DNA from: Catenulispora sp. MAP5-51
Lineage (GTDB): Bacteria; Actinomycetota; Actinomycetes; Streptomycetales; Catenulisporaceae
Reading direction: 5' to 3'
DNA length: 64,000 bases
Assembly: GCF_041261205.1 (NCBI RefSeq)
Contig: NZ_JBGCCH010000008.1
Span: forward strand, 248,001 to 312,000
The notes below the pieces were generated by a model, which ran no database searches, had not been told where the DNA came from, and saw nothing but the letters and a program-made list of their open reading frames with translations. The translations under genes and the position numbers were made by a program. How positions within the stretch are numbered: the first letter of the stretch is position 1; each line of letters begins with the position of its first letter. This document shows, in pieces, positions 52,380-60,857 of this stretch.

Positions 52380-52688
52380 ATGACGGAGAGTCTGGAGCTG
52401 CACATCGGCGCCATCGCGGAGGCCGATCCGGTGTTCCGCGCCAAGATCGTGGACACCGTCTGCGGTCTGTTGCCCGACGTGCTCAAGCGCGAGGTCGAGG
52501 GCGCGGGGGAGAGCACGACCCTGATGGAGGACCTCGGCATGAGCTCCACCGGCGCGCTGGAGATCGTGCTGCTGCTGGAGGAGAACCTGGAGGTCGAGAT
52601 CGGCGTCGAGGATCTGGGCCGCGAGCACTTCGAAACCGTCGGAACGCTGGCCGACTACGTCGCCGGCAACGTGATCCCCGAAGACTGA
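52380..52688 (+). CDS. Acyl carrier protein 3
   Basis: 102 residues. DLGMSSTGALEIVLLLEENLEVEIG: phosphopantetheine site at Ser56 (aligned with DSL), in a longer-than-usual ACP with an N-terminal ~20-residue extension. Preceded by GGGAAAGGA. It sits between KSIII and the KSIII-like/oxidase fusion, both of which may act on it. Confidence 0.88.
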   Translation: MTESLELHIGAIAEADPVFRAKIVDTVCGLLPDVLKREVEGAGESTTLMEDLGMSSTGALEIVLLLEENLEVEIGVEDLGREHFETVGTLADYVAGNVIPED

Positions 52689-52700
52689 GGTAACCAGGCC

Positions 52701-54779
52701 GTGCACACAACCGTCCCGCCCGGCCCCGGCACCGCCGCCGAACCGGCCGACCAGTGGGGGATCCGCCGCGCGGTGCGGCTGGCCTTCCCCGGACCGTCGA
52801 GCCTGGCCGCCGACTCGGTGCACACGGAAAGGCTCGACGTCTACCTCACCGACCTGCTGCAGCCGCACGGGCTCGCGCTGAACCCCGGAGCGCTGGCCCC
52901 GCGCGGCCAGTCCTACGGGGAGATGGCCGAGGCGCTGATCGAGCTGGCGGTGCCGGCCGGGGAGGGGGTCGACCTGCTGGTCATGGCCTACGCGATCCCC
53001 GACATCACGCCGGGCCGGGCCACCACCACCTACCTGAGCCACGTCTGCCCCGGCAACCCGATGGCCTTCGCCGTCAGCGACGAGGGCACCGCCGCGGGGT
53101 TCACCGGGCTGCGGCTGATCCGCGAATACGCGCGCGGCGGCGGGTTCCGGCGCGCGCTGCTGCTGGTGGTCGAGCAGGCCTGGCTCGCCTACGACCCCGG
53201 GGTCCCGGCGGCGATGCCGTCCGGGCACACCGGGGTCGCGCTGCTGTTCGGCGACGCCGAGTGCGCCAAGATGGCAGAGTCCGTCGGAGCGCCGGACCTG
53301 CCGGTCCCGGCCGGCCAGCCTGGCCCCTCTGAGCCGGTGGCGATGCTCGGGCCGGTGCGGGTGCGGGCCGGTGCGTTCGAGGGTTCGCCATGCGCTGATA
53401 TCGAGGAACTCGGCGAAGCCCAGCCCGTGATCCAAACACAGACGGTGATCCTCGGCGCGGTGCTCAAAGCCGAGGCCGACGCGCTCGCCGGGCGCGCGGA
53501 CGTCGTGCTGGCCTCGCCGGGGCGGCCCTTCACCGGCGTGTGGTGGGAGTTGGCCGCGGCGCTGGAGGCCGAGCCGGGCGACCGCCGCATCGTGCTCGCC
53601 GACGCCGATTTCGACCTCGGCTTCCTGTGCACGGCCGCCATCGAGGTCCGGGGCCGCCGCGGCGCTTCCGGCCCCGAGGCCGCGCAGCCGCTGCTGTGTT
53701 TCGAGGACTACCGGCACGCCGCCCAGGAGCGTGTCAGCCCCGAGATCTGGGACTACATCGACGGCGGCGCCGACACCGAACGGACCATCGCGGCCAACCG
53801 GCAGGCCTTCGCCCGGGTCGACCTGCGGCCCCGGGCCCTGGTCGACACCGAGGTCTGCGACACCCGCACCGCGATCCTCGGCGCGACCCTCGGCACCCCG
53901 CTGGCCATCGCGCCCTCGGCGTACCACCGGCTGGTGCACCCCGACGGCGAGGTCGCGACGGCTCAGGGGGCCGGCGCGGCCGACGCGCTGTACGTGGTCA
54001 GCATCTTCGCCAGCCGCACGCTGGAGGACATCGCGGCCTCCGCCTCCGGTCCGCTGTGGCTCCAGCTGTACTGGCTGAAGCAGCGCGACGCCCTGGCCGG
54101 GCTCATCGACCGGGCGGCCGCGGCCGGGTACCGCGCCCTGGTGCTGACCGTCGACATCCCGCGCATGGGCCGGCGGCTGCGCGACATGCGCAACGGCTTC
54201 GCGGTCGGCCCGGACTGCGCGGCGGTGAACCTCGACGCGGCGCTGATGGCCGCGGCCCACATGCGGGGCGTGGGCACCTCGGCGCTGGCCGCGCACACCG
54301 CGCAGGCCATCGACGCCTCGGTGACCTGGGCCGATCTGGCCTGGCTGCGGGAGCGCAGCGATCTGCCGCTGGTCCTCAAGGGGATCCTCACCGCCGAGGA
54401 CGCACGGCTCGCGGTCGCCCACGGCGCCGACGCGATCATCGTCTCCAACCACGGCGGCCGGCAGCTCGACGGCGCGGTGCCCAGCCTGGTGGCGCTGCCG
54501 GAGGTGGTGCAGGCGGTCGCCGGGGCCTGCCCGGTGATGGTCGACGGCGGCGTACGCAGCGGCGGCGACGCGTTCGCGGCGATGGCGCTGGGTGCGCAGG
54601 CGGTGTTCCTGGGCCGGCCGGTGCTGTGGGGCCTGGCCGCCGGGGGAGCGGCCGGGGTCGCCGGCCTGCTGGACCTGGCGACCGGGGAGCTGGCGCACAC
54701 GATGGCGCTGGCCGGGCGGCCGTCGCTGGACCTGATCGACCGCAGCGCAGTGCGCTTCGACGAGCGGACGGAGAGCTAA
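52701..54779 (+). CDS. KSIII-like domain fused to FMN-dependent hydroxymandelate oxidase
   Basis: 692 residues from GTG 52701. Residues 1-~330 have a KSIII/thiolase-like layout (VDLLVMAYAIPDI, AFAVSDEGTAAGFTGLRLI, SGHTGVALLFGD), but the nucleophile position reads SDEGTAA with no Cys, so it is probably non-catalytic. Residues ~334-690 are a complete alpha-hydroxyacid oxidase: DYIDGGADTERTIAANRQAF, LYWLKQRD, IIVSNHGGRQLDGA (His584) and MVDGGVRSGGDAF. The oxidase half is the Hmo of hydroxyphenylglycine pathways (hydroxymandelate to hydroxybenzoylformate). I know of no characterised fusion of this kind. It lies directly downstream of ACP3, so the KS-like part may dock a carrier-bound substrate. 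Confidence 0.88.
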   Translation: MHTTVPPGPGTAAEPADQWGIRRAVRLAFPGPSSLAADSVHTERLDVYLTDLLQPHGLALNPGALAPRGQSYGEMAEALIELAVPAGEGVDLLVMAYAIPDITPGRATTTYLSHVCPGNPMAFAVSDEGTAAGFTGLRLIREYARGGGFRRALLLVVEQAWLAYDPGVPAAMPSGHTGVALLFGDAECAKMAESVGAPDLPVPAGQPGPSEPVAMLGPVRVRAGAFEGSPCADIEELGEAQPVIQTQTVILGAVLKAEADALAGRADVVLASPGRPFTGVWWELAAALEAEPGDRRIVLADADFDLGFLCTAAIEVRGRRGASGPEAAQPLLCFEDYRHAAQERVSPEIWDYIDGGADTERTIAANRQAFARVDLRPRALVDTEVCDTRTAILGATLGTPLAIAPSAYHRLVHPDGEVATAQGAGAADALYVVSIFASRTLEDIAASASGPLWLQLYWLKQRDALAGLIDRAAAAGYRALVLTVDIPRMGRRLRDMRNGFAVGPDCAAVNLDAALMAAAHMRGVGTSALAAHTAQAIDASVTWADLAWLRERSDLPLVLKGILTAEDARLAVAHGADAIIVSNHGGRQLDGAVPSLVALPEVVQAVAGACPVMVDGGVRSGGDAFAAMALGAQAVFLGRPVLWGLAAGGAAGVAGLLDLATGELAHTMALAGRPSLDLIDRSAVRFDERTES

Positions 54780-54781
54780 GG

Positions 54782-56062
54782 GTGCAGTGGCGGCGAGAAG
54801 ACCTGCACGTGGCCGTGCGGGACCCGGCGGCGGCCTCGATGAACTTCCTCAACGAGGTCGCGGCCCGGTTCCCGGACGCGGTGTCGCTGGCCGCCGGGCG
54901 GCCCTACGACGGCTTCTACGTGGCCGACGACATCGAGCGATATCTCCAGGTCTTCCGCGACCACCTGGCCAGCCTCGAGATGTCCAGCTCGGCGGTCGAC
55001 CGGACGCTGCTTCAGTACGGCCGGACCAACGGCGTCATCGGCGACCTGATCGCCCGGACGCTCGCCGCCGACGAGGGCATCGAGGTGCCGGCCGAGGCGG
55101 TGATGGTCACCGCCGGGTGCCAGGAGGCGATGATCATCGCCTTGCGTGGACTGTGTACCGGCCCTGACGACGTGGTGCTGGCCGTCGAGCCCTGCTACGT
55201 CGGCTTCACCGGCGCGGCGCGGATCCTGGGGATCGAGGTCGTCCCGGTCCCCGAAGCGGCCGACGGACTGGACCCCGAAGCCGTGCTGCGCGTGGCCCGG
55301 GAGGTGCGCGAGTCGGGGCGCCGGCCGCGCGCGCTGTACGCGGTCCCGAACTTCGCCAACCCCTCGGGGGTGTCGATGGCCACGGCGGTGCGGCGGCGGC
55401 TGCTGGAGGTGGCCGCCGAGGCCGAGCTGCTGATCCTGGAAGACGATCCCTACGGCCTGTTCGGGCTCGACGACGAGCCCCGCCCGACGCTCAAGGCGCT
55501 GGACCGCGACCAGTCGGTCGTCTACCTCGGATCGTTCGCGAAGTCGGTGTTCCCCGGGGCCCGAGTCGGGTTCCTGGTCGCCGATCAGGTGGTCGTGGAC
55601 GCCGAGGGCCGGCGCACGCTGCTGGCCGACGAACTGTCCACGGTCAAGAGCATGCTGACGGTGAACACCTCGCCGATCGCGCAAGCTGTGGTCGGCGGCG
55701 TCCTGGTCGACTCCGAGTACAGACTGCGCTCCGCCAACCGCGCCAAGACCGAGTTCTACCGGCGCAACATGCGGGCCCTGCTGGCGGCGCTGGAGCAGGA
55801 GTTCGGCGACGACGAGCGCATGACGTGGAACACGCCCAGCGGCGGGTTCTTCGCGGTGCTGACCGTGCCGTTCGTCGCCGACGAGGCGATGGTCGAGGTC
55901 TCGGCGCGGGACCACGGCGTGTTGTGGACGCCAATGGGCTTCTTCTACGGCGCCGGCGGCGGTGAGAAGGCGATCCGGTTGTCGTGCAGCGCTTTGGAGC
56001 CGCCGCGGATCGAGGAAGGCGTGCGCCGGCTGGGGAAGTTCGTGCGGGACCGGGTTTCGTGA
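54782..56062 (+). CDS. hpgT: PLP aminotransferase, HpgT/PglE-like
   Basis: 426 residues from GTG 54782, 2 bases after the fusion gene. Fold type I aminotransferase of the MocR/2-aminoadipate group: LQYGRTNG, ILEDDPYGLF, and PLP Lys in LGSFAKSVFPGARVG. HpgT-type enzymes transaminate (hydroxy)benzoylformate to (hydroxy)phenylglycine with tyrosine as donor, which closes the cycle by regenerating hydroxyphenylpyruvate. With HmaS and the oxidase domain upstream, this assignment is coherent. Confidence 0.87.
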   Translation: MQWRREDLHVAVRDPAAASMNFLNEVAARFPDAVSLAAGRPYDGFYVADDIERYLQVFRDHLASLEMSSSAVDRTLLQYGRTNGVIGDLIARTLAADEGIEVPAEAVMVTAGCQEAMIIALRGLCTGPDDVVLAVEPCYVGFTGAARILGIEVVPVPEAADGLDPEAVLRVAREVRESGRRPRALYAVPNFANPSGVSMATAVRRRLLEVAAEAELLILEDDPYGLFGLDDEPRPTLKALDRDQSVVYLGSFAKSVFPGARVGFLVADQVVVDAEGRRTLLADELSTVKSMLTVNTSPIAQAVVGGVLVDSEYRLRSANRAKTEFYRRNMRALLAALEQEFGDDERMTWNTPSGGFFAVLTVPFVADEAMVEVSARDHGVLWTPMGFFYGAGGGEKAIRLSCSALEPPRIEEGVRRLGKFVRDRVS

Positions 56063-56775
56063 GCGGCGACGTTTCGGCCTTCCTCGTCGGCGATGTGCCC
56101 TCGGCGACGGTGACCGGCCTGCTCGCCACCCTCGACGACGAAGAACGCCGCCGGGCCGCGCGCCTGCCGAGCGCTGAGGGTCGCCGCCGATTCGTCATCG
56201 CGCACGGCGTCACCCGCCAGATCGTCGGCTCCTGCCTCGGGGCACCGCCGGCCGAGCTGCAATGGAAGGTCGGCGCCCACGGCAAGCCGGAGCTGGTCGG
56301 CCAGTGGACCGGCATCCACGCCAACCTGTCCCACTCCGGCGCGCGCTGTCTGGTCGCCGTGTCCCGCGACCGCGCGGTCGGCGCCGACATCCAGCGGCTG
56401 GTGCCGGGCCTGGACGTGCTGGCCATGGCACGGCGCTACTTCCCGGCGGACGAGGCGGCCGACGTCGTCGGGGCCGCCGACCCCGCCGATGCGTTCGCGC
56501 GGCTGTGGGCCCGCAAGGAGGCTGTCACGAAGGCCGCCGGGGGACGGCTCACGCAGGTCCTGCCGCTGCCGACGCCGCCCGGCGCGGTCGTCGAGCTGAC
56601 GGGATCGGCGTACCGGGTGATCGACGTGCCCGCGCCGGACGGCTTCCACGCCGCCGTCGCCCTGGCCGGCGCCGAGGAGTTCCGGGTCGGGGTGTCTGAG
56701 TGGAAGCCCGGGGTGGCCGAGTTGATGCCCGAGGTGGCCCGGTGGACGCCCGAGGTGGCCCAGTGGCAGCCGTGA
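56059..56775 (+). CDS. 4'-phosphopantetheinyl transferase, Sfp type
   Basis: 238 residues from GTG 56059 (GTGA). Sfp motifs: HANLSHSG, GADIQRL (usually G-D-IE; Gln replaces Glu) and WARKEAVTKAAG. It should convert the apo-ACPs of this cluster to holo form. The Glu-to-Gln change affects a possible Mg ligand. The C-terminus is a four-unit, 21-bp repeat (heptads of VAxxxPE) beyond the normal enzyme end. Confidence 0.88.
   Translation: MSGDVSAFLVGDVPSATVTGLLATLDDEERRRAARLPSAEGRRRFVIAHGVTRQIVGSCLGAPPAELQWKVGAHGKPELVGQWTGIHANLSHSGARCLVAVSRDRAVGADIQRLVPGLDVLAMARRYFPADEAADVVGAADPADAFARLWARKEAVTKAAGGRLTQVLPLPTPPGAVVELTGSAYRVIDVPAPDGFHAAVALAGAEEFRVGVSEWKPGVAELMPEVARWTPEVAQWQP
56692..56775. repeat. 21-bp tandem repeat at the PPTase/SGNH junction
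   Basis: Four units of 21 bp beginning GTGKCY, encoding seven-residue units VSEWKPG, VAELMPE, VARWTPE, VAQWQP at the end of the PPTase. The last unit contains the start of the next gene. Confidence 0.85.
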
Positions 56776-57461
56776 CCGTGCTCACCGAAGCCGCCGACCC
56801 GTACTGCCTGCGCGCCGGGGAAGCGGAGCGGCTGCTCGCCGGGCATCCCTGGCGGCGCTTCGCAGTGCTCGGCGACAGCATCGCCGAGGGCGTCGCCGAC
56901 ACCGTGCCCGGCTACAGCTTGATGCCGTACGCCGACCGGGTCGCCGCCGAACTCACCACGGTCCGCCCCGAGCTCGCCTACCTGAACCTGGGACGGCGCG
57001 GCCTGCGCGCGCACGAGGTGCGAGCCGGGCAGCTCGCGCCGGCGCTGGCGTTCGCCCCCGACCTCGCGCTGGTCGCGTGCGGCGCCAACGACGCGCTGCG
57101 GCCCGGCTACGAGGCGCGCGCCGACGCCGTGGACGCCGAGCTCGCGGCGATCATCAGGGCCCTGCAAGAGTGTGGAGCGCTGGTGATCACCGTCTCGATC
57201 TTCGTCCGTCCCGTGTACCCGAGCCTGCCGTCCTGGCTCCGGCCCACCGGCACCGAGCGCATGGCCACCCTCGGCGCGCGCACCACGGCCGTGGGCGCGG
57301 CGTGCGGCACCGTCCACATCGATCTGGCCGACCATCCCATCGCCGTCGCGATGGACTCCACGAGCTCCGACGGTCTGCACGGCAATGCGCGCGCCCAGTC
57401 CGTCGCCGCCGCCGAAACCATCCGCGCCCTGGGCGGGATGCTTCACCCCAAGGAGCCCTGA
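56772..57461 (+). CDS. SGNH/GDSL hydrolase
   Basis: 229 residues from GTG 56772 (GTGA overlap; GTG 56763 is possible). FAVLGDSIAEGV (block I Ser), LNLGRRG (block II), VACGANDALR (block III) and DGLHGN (catalytic Asp/His). No signal peptide. Likely an esterase/lipase or thioesterase in the pathway; substrate unknown. It ends with TGATG into the alpha/beta hydrolase. Confidence 0.9.
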   Translation: MTVLTEAADPYCLRAGEAERLLAGHPWRRFAVLGDSIAEGVADTVPGYSLMPYADRVAAELTTVRPELAYLNLGRRGLRAHEVRAGQLAPALAFAPDLALVACGANDALRPGYEARADAVDAELAAIIRALQECGALVITVSIFVRPVYPSLPSWLRPTGTERMATLGARTTAVGAACGTVHIDLADHPIAVAMDSTSSDGLHGNARAQSVAAAETIRALGGMLHPKEP

Positions 57462-58438
57462 TGCCCCTCGATCCGCAGATCCAGGCCATGCGCGACCGCC
57501 GCGTCGAGGCCGCCGCGCCGCAGCTGTACACGCTCAGCCTGGCCGAGGCGCGGGCCGCCGACCTGGCCTCGATCCAGGCCGAGGCGCACGATCCGGAGCC
57601 GGTGCACGAGGTCGCCGACCGGGTGCTGCCGGCGGCCGGGCGCGGCATCCCGGTGCGCGTGTACCGCCCGAGCCCGGCGCGCGCGCTCCCGACCCTGCTC
57701 TACTTCTACGGCGGCGGCTGGACCCTCGGCGGCCTGGACACCTGCGACGGCATCTGCCGCACGCTGGCGAACCTGGCCGGCGTCCAGGTGGTCTCGGTCG
57801 GCTACCGCCTGGCGCCCGAGCACCGCTTCCCGGCCGCCGTCGAGGACTGCCGCGACGCCCTGCGCCACATCGCCGACCACCCCGCCGACTTCGGCACCGA
57901 GGCCGGCGCGCTGGCCGTCGGCGGCGACAGCGCCGGCGGCAACCTGGCCGCGGTCGCCGCGCTGCTGGCCCGCGAGGACCGGCTCAGCCTGGCCGGCCAG
58001 CTGCTCGTCTACCCCAACACCGACCAACTCGCCCTCGACGGCTCGATGCGCGAGAACGTCGACCCGTGGCTGTTCAACCACCGCTCGGTGTCCTGGTACC
58101 GCGAGCATTACCTGGCCGACCAGGCCGATGCCACGAACCCGCTCGCCTCGCCCCTGCTCGCCCCGGATCTGGCGGGCCTGCCGCCGGCGCTGGTCATCAC
58201 CGCCGAGTACGACCCGTTGCGGGACCAGGGTGAGGCGTACGCGCGGCGCATGGCAGCGGCAGGGGTCAGCGTCGAGCTCACGCGGTACGAGGGCATGGTG
58301 CACGGGTTCTTCACCATGACCGGCGCCGTCGACGCCGCCCGCCACGCGGTGGCCCAAGCCGCCGGGGCGCTGCGCGGCTGGTTCGGGCTGGAGCCGGTCG
58401 GCTCGCCTACAGCGCATCAACCGGAAAGCGTCGCTTGA
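57461..58438 (+). CDS. Alpha/beta hydrolase, HSL family
   Basis: 325 residues. The oxyanion motif is YGGGWTLGG (HGGG variant with Tyr), the nucleophile GDSAGG, acid in EYDPLRDQG, His in MVHGFF: a hormone-sensitive-lipase-type carboxylesterase. Last gene of the rightward operon. It may release or trim the product, or be a deacylase. Confidence 0.93.
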   Translation: MPLDPQIQAMRDRRVEAAAPQLYTLSLAEARAADLASIQAEAHDPEPVHEVADRVLPAAGRGIPVRVYRPSPARALPTLLYFYGGGWTLGGLDTCDGICRTLANLAGVQVVSVGYRLAPEHRFPAAVEDCRDALRHIADHPADFGTEAGALAVGGDSAGGNLAAVAALLAREDRLSLAGQLLVYPNTDQLALDGSMRENVDPWLFNHRSVSWYREHYLADQADATNPLASPLLAPDLAGLPPALVITAEYDPLRDQGEAYARRMAAAGVSVELTRYEGMVHGFFTMTGAVDAARHAVAQAAGALRGWFGLEPVGSPTAHQPESVA

Positions 58439-58520
58439 TCGCACGCCACCCGATCCACAGCACCAGCACGATGAGCGGCACCAGCGCCGGCACCGGCCGC
58501 TCATCGGCGCTGTCCGCCAT
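58407..58520 (-). CDS. Possible 37-residue single-helix membrane peptide
   Basis: Start ATG 58520, stop at 58407. A short acidic/polar N-terminus (MADSADERP), a hydrophobic helix VPALVPLIVLVLWIGW and a basic tail RAIKRRF form a typical small membrane protein. It overlaps the last 32 bases of the hydrolase gene antisense, and I see no good ribosome site. Low to moderate support. The remaining 58521-58716 stretch shows no gene. Confidence 0.35.
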   Translation of the reverse strand: MADSADERPVPALVPLIVLVLWIGWRAIKRRFPVDAL

Positions 58521-58716
58521 CAGGACCAGGACACCGGCGAGGAAGGATCTGGAAGTTGGCAAGCGTCTTCTGATACCCGGCATCGCTGCCGACCGGCTCC
58601 TCCTCGGCGCGGGCGGTGGTCAGCGTCGACGGGGGGTTTGTCGTGGTTCTCGGTTTATCGCGAAGGGCAGGGTGTCAGCCGTTTGCCACGCCGGGGGAGC
58701 CGGAGGGAATGTGCCG

Positions 58717-60417
58717 CTAGCCTTCCTCGTCCTGCGCGACGTTCCGCCCCTTGCTGCGTCCCAGGCACGCGATCATCGCCAGCGCCGAAAGCCCGGTGGC
58801 CACGCCGAACACCACGAGCAGCCCGTGATGGAACGGTCCCGACAGCAAGTTCGGGAAGAACTCCCGTCCTGTCAGTCTTGCCTGCGCATCCGGACTCAGC
58901 GAGCTCAGCGCCCCGACGCCGGAAAGCAGGTGCTGCACCGGATTGACCCCGAGCATCGCCGCGAACAGTGACGACACCGGTGGCAGGTGTCCGACCTGCG
59001 TCGCGGCGTGCGCCGACACGCCCTGCTGCTGGAGTCCGCTGGTCAGTGCGTGGGGCAGCTTCGCCGCCAGGCCGGCGATCATCAGGGAGAAGAACACCCC
59101 GATCGAGAGCGCGGTGCCCGAGTTCTGGAACGTCGAGCGCATTCCGGAGGCCGCGCCGCGCTTGCTGGCCGGGACGCTGCTCATGATCGAGGACGTGTTC
59201 GGCGCCCCGAACATCCCGCTGCCGATGCCGTTGATCGCGAGCAGTGTCGCGAAGGCCCAGTACGGGAACTGCACCGGTAGCAGCATCAGGCCGACGAAGC
59301 TGGAGCCGAACACGGCCGCGCCGGCGGTGGACAGGCCGCGGGAGCCGAACTTGTCGGACAGGTACCCCGACACCGGCCCCGCTATCAGGAACCCGACCGT
59401 CATCGGCAGCAGGAAGATGCCCGCCCACAGTGGGGTGTCCGCATAGTCGTAGCCGTGCAGTGGCAGCCATATGCCCTGGAGCCAGATGACCAGGATGAAC
59501 TGCAGGCCGCCGCGCGCCACCGAGATCGCCAGCGAGGCGGCGTTCCCCACTGTGAAGTCATGGATCTTGAACAGCGACAGGTCGAACATCGGCTCGGCGA
59601 TGTGGGACTCGATGAGGTAGAAGCCGATCAGGCCGACCACCCCGACCGTCAGCAGCGTGATCACCGTCGGGTTCGTCCACCCCATCGCGTGCCCGTGATA
59701 CGGCTGGAGCCCCTGCGTGACGCCGATCAGCACCGCCCCGAGCCCGACCGCGAAGGTCACGTTGCCCCACCAGTCGATCCGCCCGCCGGTGGCCCGGCTG
59801 GTCTCGCGCAGCCGCCGGTAGGCCCAGTACGTGCCGAAGATGCCGACCGGCACGTTCACCCAGAACACCGCGCGCCAGTCCCATGCCGACAGCAGCCCGC
59901 CGGCCACCAGGCCGATGAACATCCCGGCCAGCGCCGCGACCTGGTTCACGCCCAGGGCGAAGCCGCGCCGGTGGGCGGGGAAGGCGTCGGTGAGGATGGC
60001 CGCGGAGTTGGCCATCAGCATCGAGCCGCCCACGGCCTGCAACAGCCGCCAGCCGATCAGCCACATCGCGCCGTGCGCCCCGTCGAAGGGATCGAAGGAC
60101 AACAGCACCGAGGCGATGGTGAACACCATGAAGCCGGCGTTGTAGATGCGCACGCGCCCGAACATGTCGCCGAGGCGGCCCAGGGAGACCACGAACACCG
60201 CCTGCACCAGGCGGTATCCCATGATCATCCAGAGCAGGTAGGCGATGTTCCCCGGGGCCAGCGGGTCCAGGTGGATGCCCCGGAAGATCGGCGGGAGGGC
60301 GATCAGGACGATCGAGCCGTCCAGCGCCGACATGAACATCGCGGCGGTGGTGTTGGTCAGCGCGACCCACTGGTAGCGCTTGTCGGTGGCCGGCTCCACG
60401 GCCGTGGCGACCGCCAT
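58717..60417 (-). CDS. MFS multidrug efflux transporter, DHA2 (EmrB/QacA) type
   Basis: 566 residues, ~14 helices. Motif A GRLGDMFGRVR, motif C-like GLVAGGLLSAWDWRAVFWVNVPVG, and DGSIVLIALPPI in helix 1. A periplasmic loop between the last two helices (HLPPVSSLFAAMLGVNP...) is typical of DHA2 proteins. Start overlaps the MarR stop (TGATG), so it is coupled to and probably regulated by MarR. Confidence 0.94.
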   Translation of the reverse strand: MAVATAVEPATDKRYQWVALTNTTAAMFMSALDGSIVLIALPPIFRGIHLDPLAPGNIAYLLWMIMGYRLVQAVFVVSLGRLGDMFGRVRIYNAGFMVFTIASVLLSFDPFDGAHGAMWLIGWRLLQAVGGSMLMANSAAILTDAFPAHRRGFALGVNQVAALAGMFIGLVAGGLLSAWDWRAVFWVNVPVGIFGTYWAYRRLRETSRATGGRIDWWGNVTFAVGLGAVLIGVTQGLQPYHGHAMGWTNPTVITLLTVGVVGLIGFYLIESHIAEPMFDLSLFKIHDFTVGNAASLAISVARGGLQFILVIWLQGIWLPLHGYDYADTPLWAGIFLLPMTVGFLIAGPVSGYLSDKFGSRGLSTAGAAVFGSSFVGLMLLPVQFPYWAFATLLAINGIGSGMFGAPNTSSIMSSVPASKRGAASGMRSTFQNSGTALSIGVFFSLMIAGLAAKLPHALTSGLQQQGVSAHAATQVGHLPPVSSLFAAMLGVNPVQHLLSGVGALSSLSPDAQARLTGREFFPNLLSGPFHHGLLVVFGVATGLSALAMIACLGRSKGRNVAQDEEG

Positions 60418-60851
60418 CAGATCTTCTCCGCGAGGCGCTGTATGAGGGGGGCGGCGGCGGCCAGCGTCCGCAACTCCTCCTCGGTGAACTCCCCGGCCAG
60501 GCCGGCGGCGATGACGCGGGCGCGGGCGCTGCGCTTGAGGCGCAGCACCTCCCGTCCGGACTCGGTCACGGTGGTCACCGAGCGCCGTCGGTCGGCCTCG
60601 TCCCGGCGCCGCTCGACCAGGCCCTGCTCCTCCAGCGCGGCCAGCGTGATGCCCATCGCCTGCGGGCTGATCTGCTCGATCCGGGCCAGCTCGGCGCCGG
60701 TGGTCGGACCGAGGCGGTCCAGCCGGGCCAGGGCCGAGCGCTCCGGCAGGGTCGGTTCGCCGGGCGCGGCGGTCTGCCGCAGGCGACGGACCACGAGGCT
60801 GATCGCGCTGTAGAGCGCGGTGGACAGATCGTCCACGCTGGGGGCGTCCAT
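60417..60851 (-). CDS. MarR-family regulator
   Basis: 144 residues from ATG 60851. Winged helix: LARIEQISPQAMGITLAALEEQGLVERRRDEADRRRS with the conserved DxRxR wing. Upstream of and coupled to the efflux pump, the classic MarR/EmrR arrangement in which ligand binding derepresses export. The promoter and operator are recognisable (60858-60893). Confidence 0.94.
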   Translation of the reverse strand: MDAPSVDDLSTALYSAISLVVRRLRQTAAPGEPTLPERSALARLDRLGPTTGAELARIEQISPQAMGITLAALEEQGLVERRRDEADRRRSVTTVTESGREVLRLKRSARARVIAAGLAGEFTEEELRTLAAAAPLIQRLAEKI

Positions 60852-60857
60852 ATGCTC

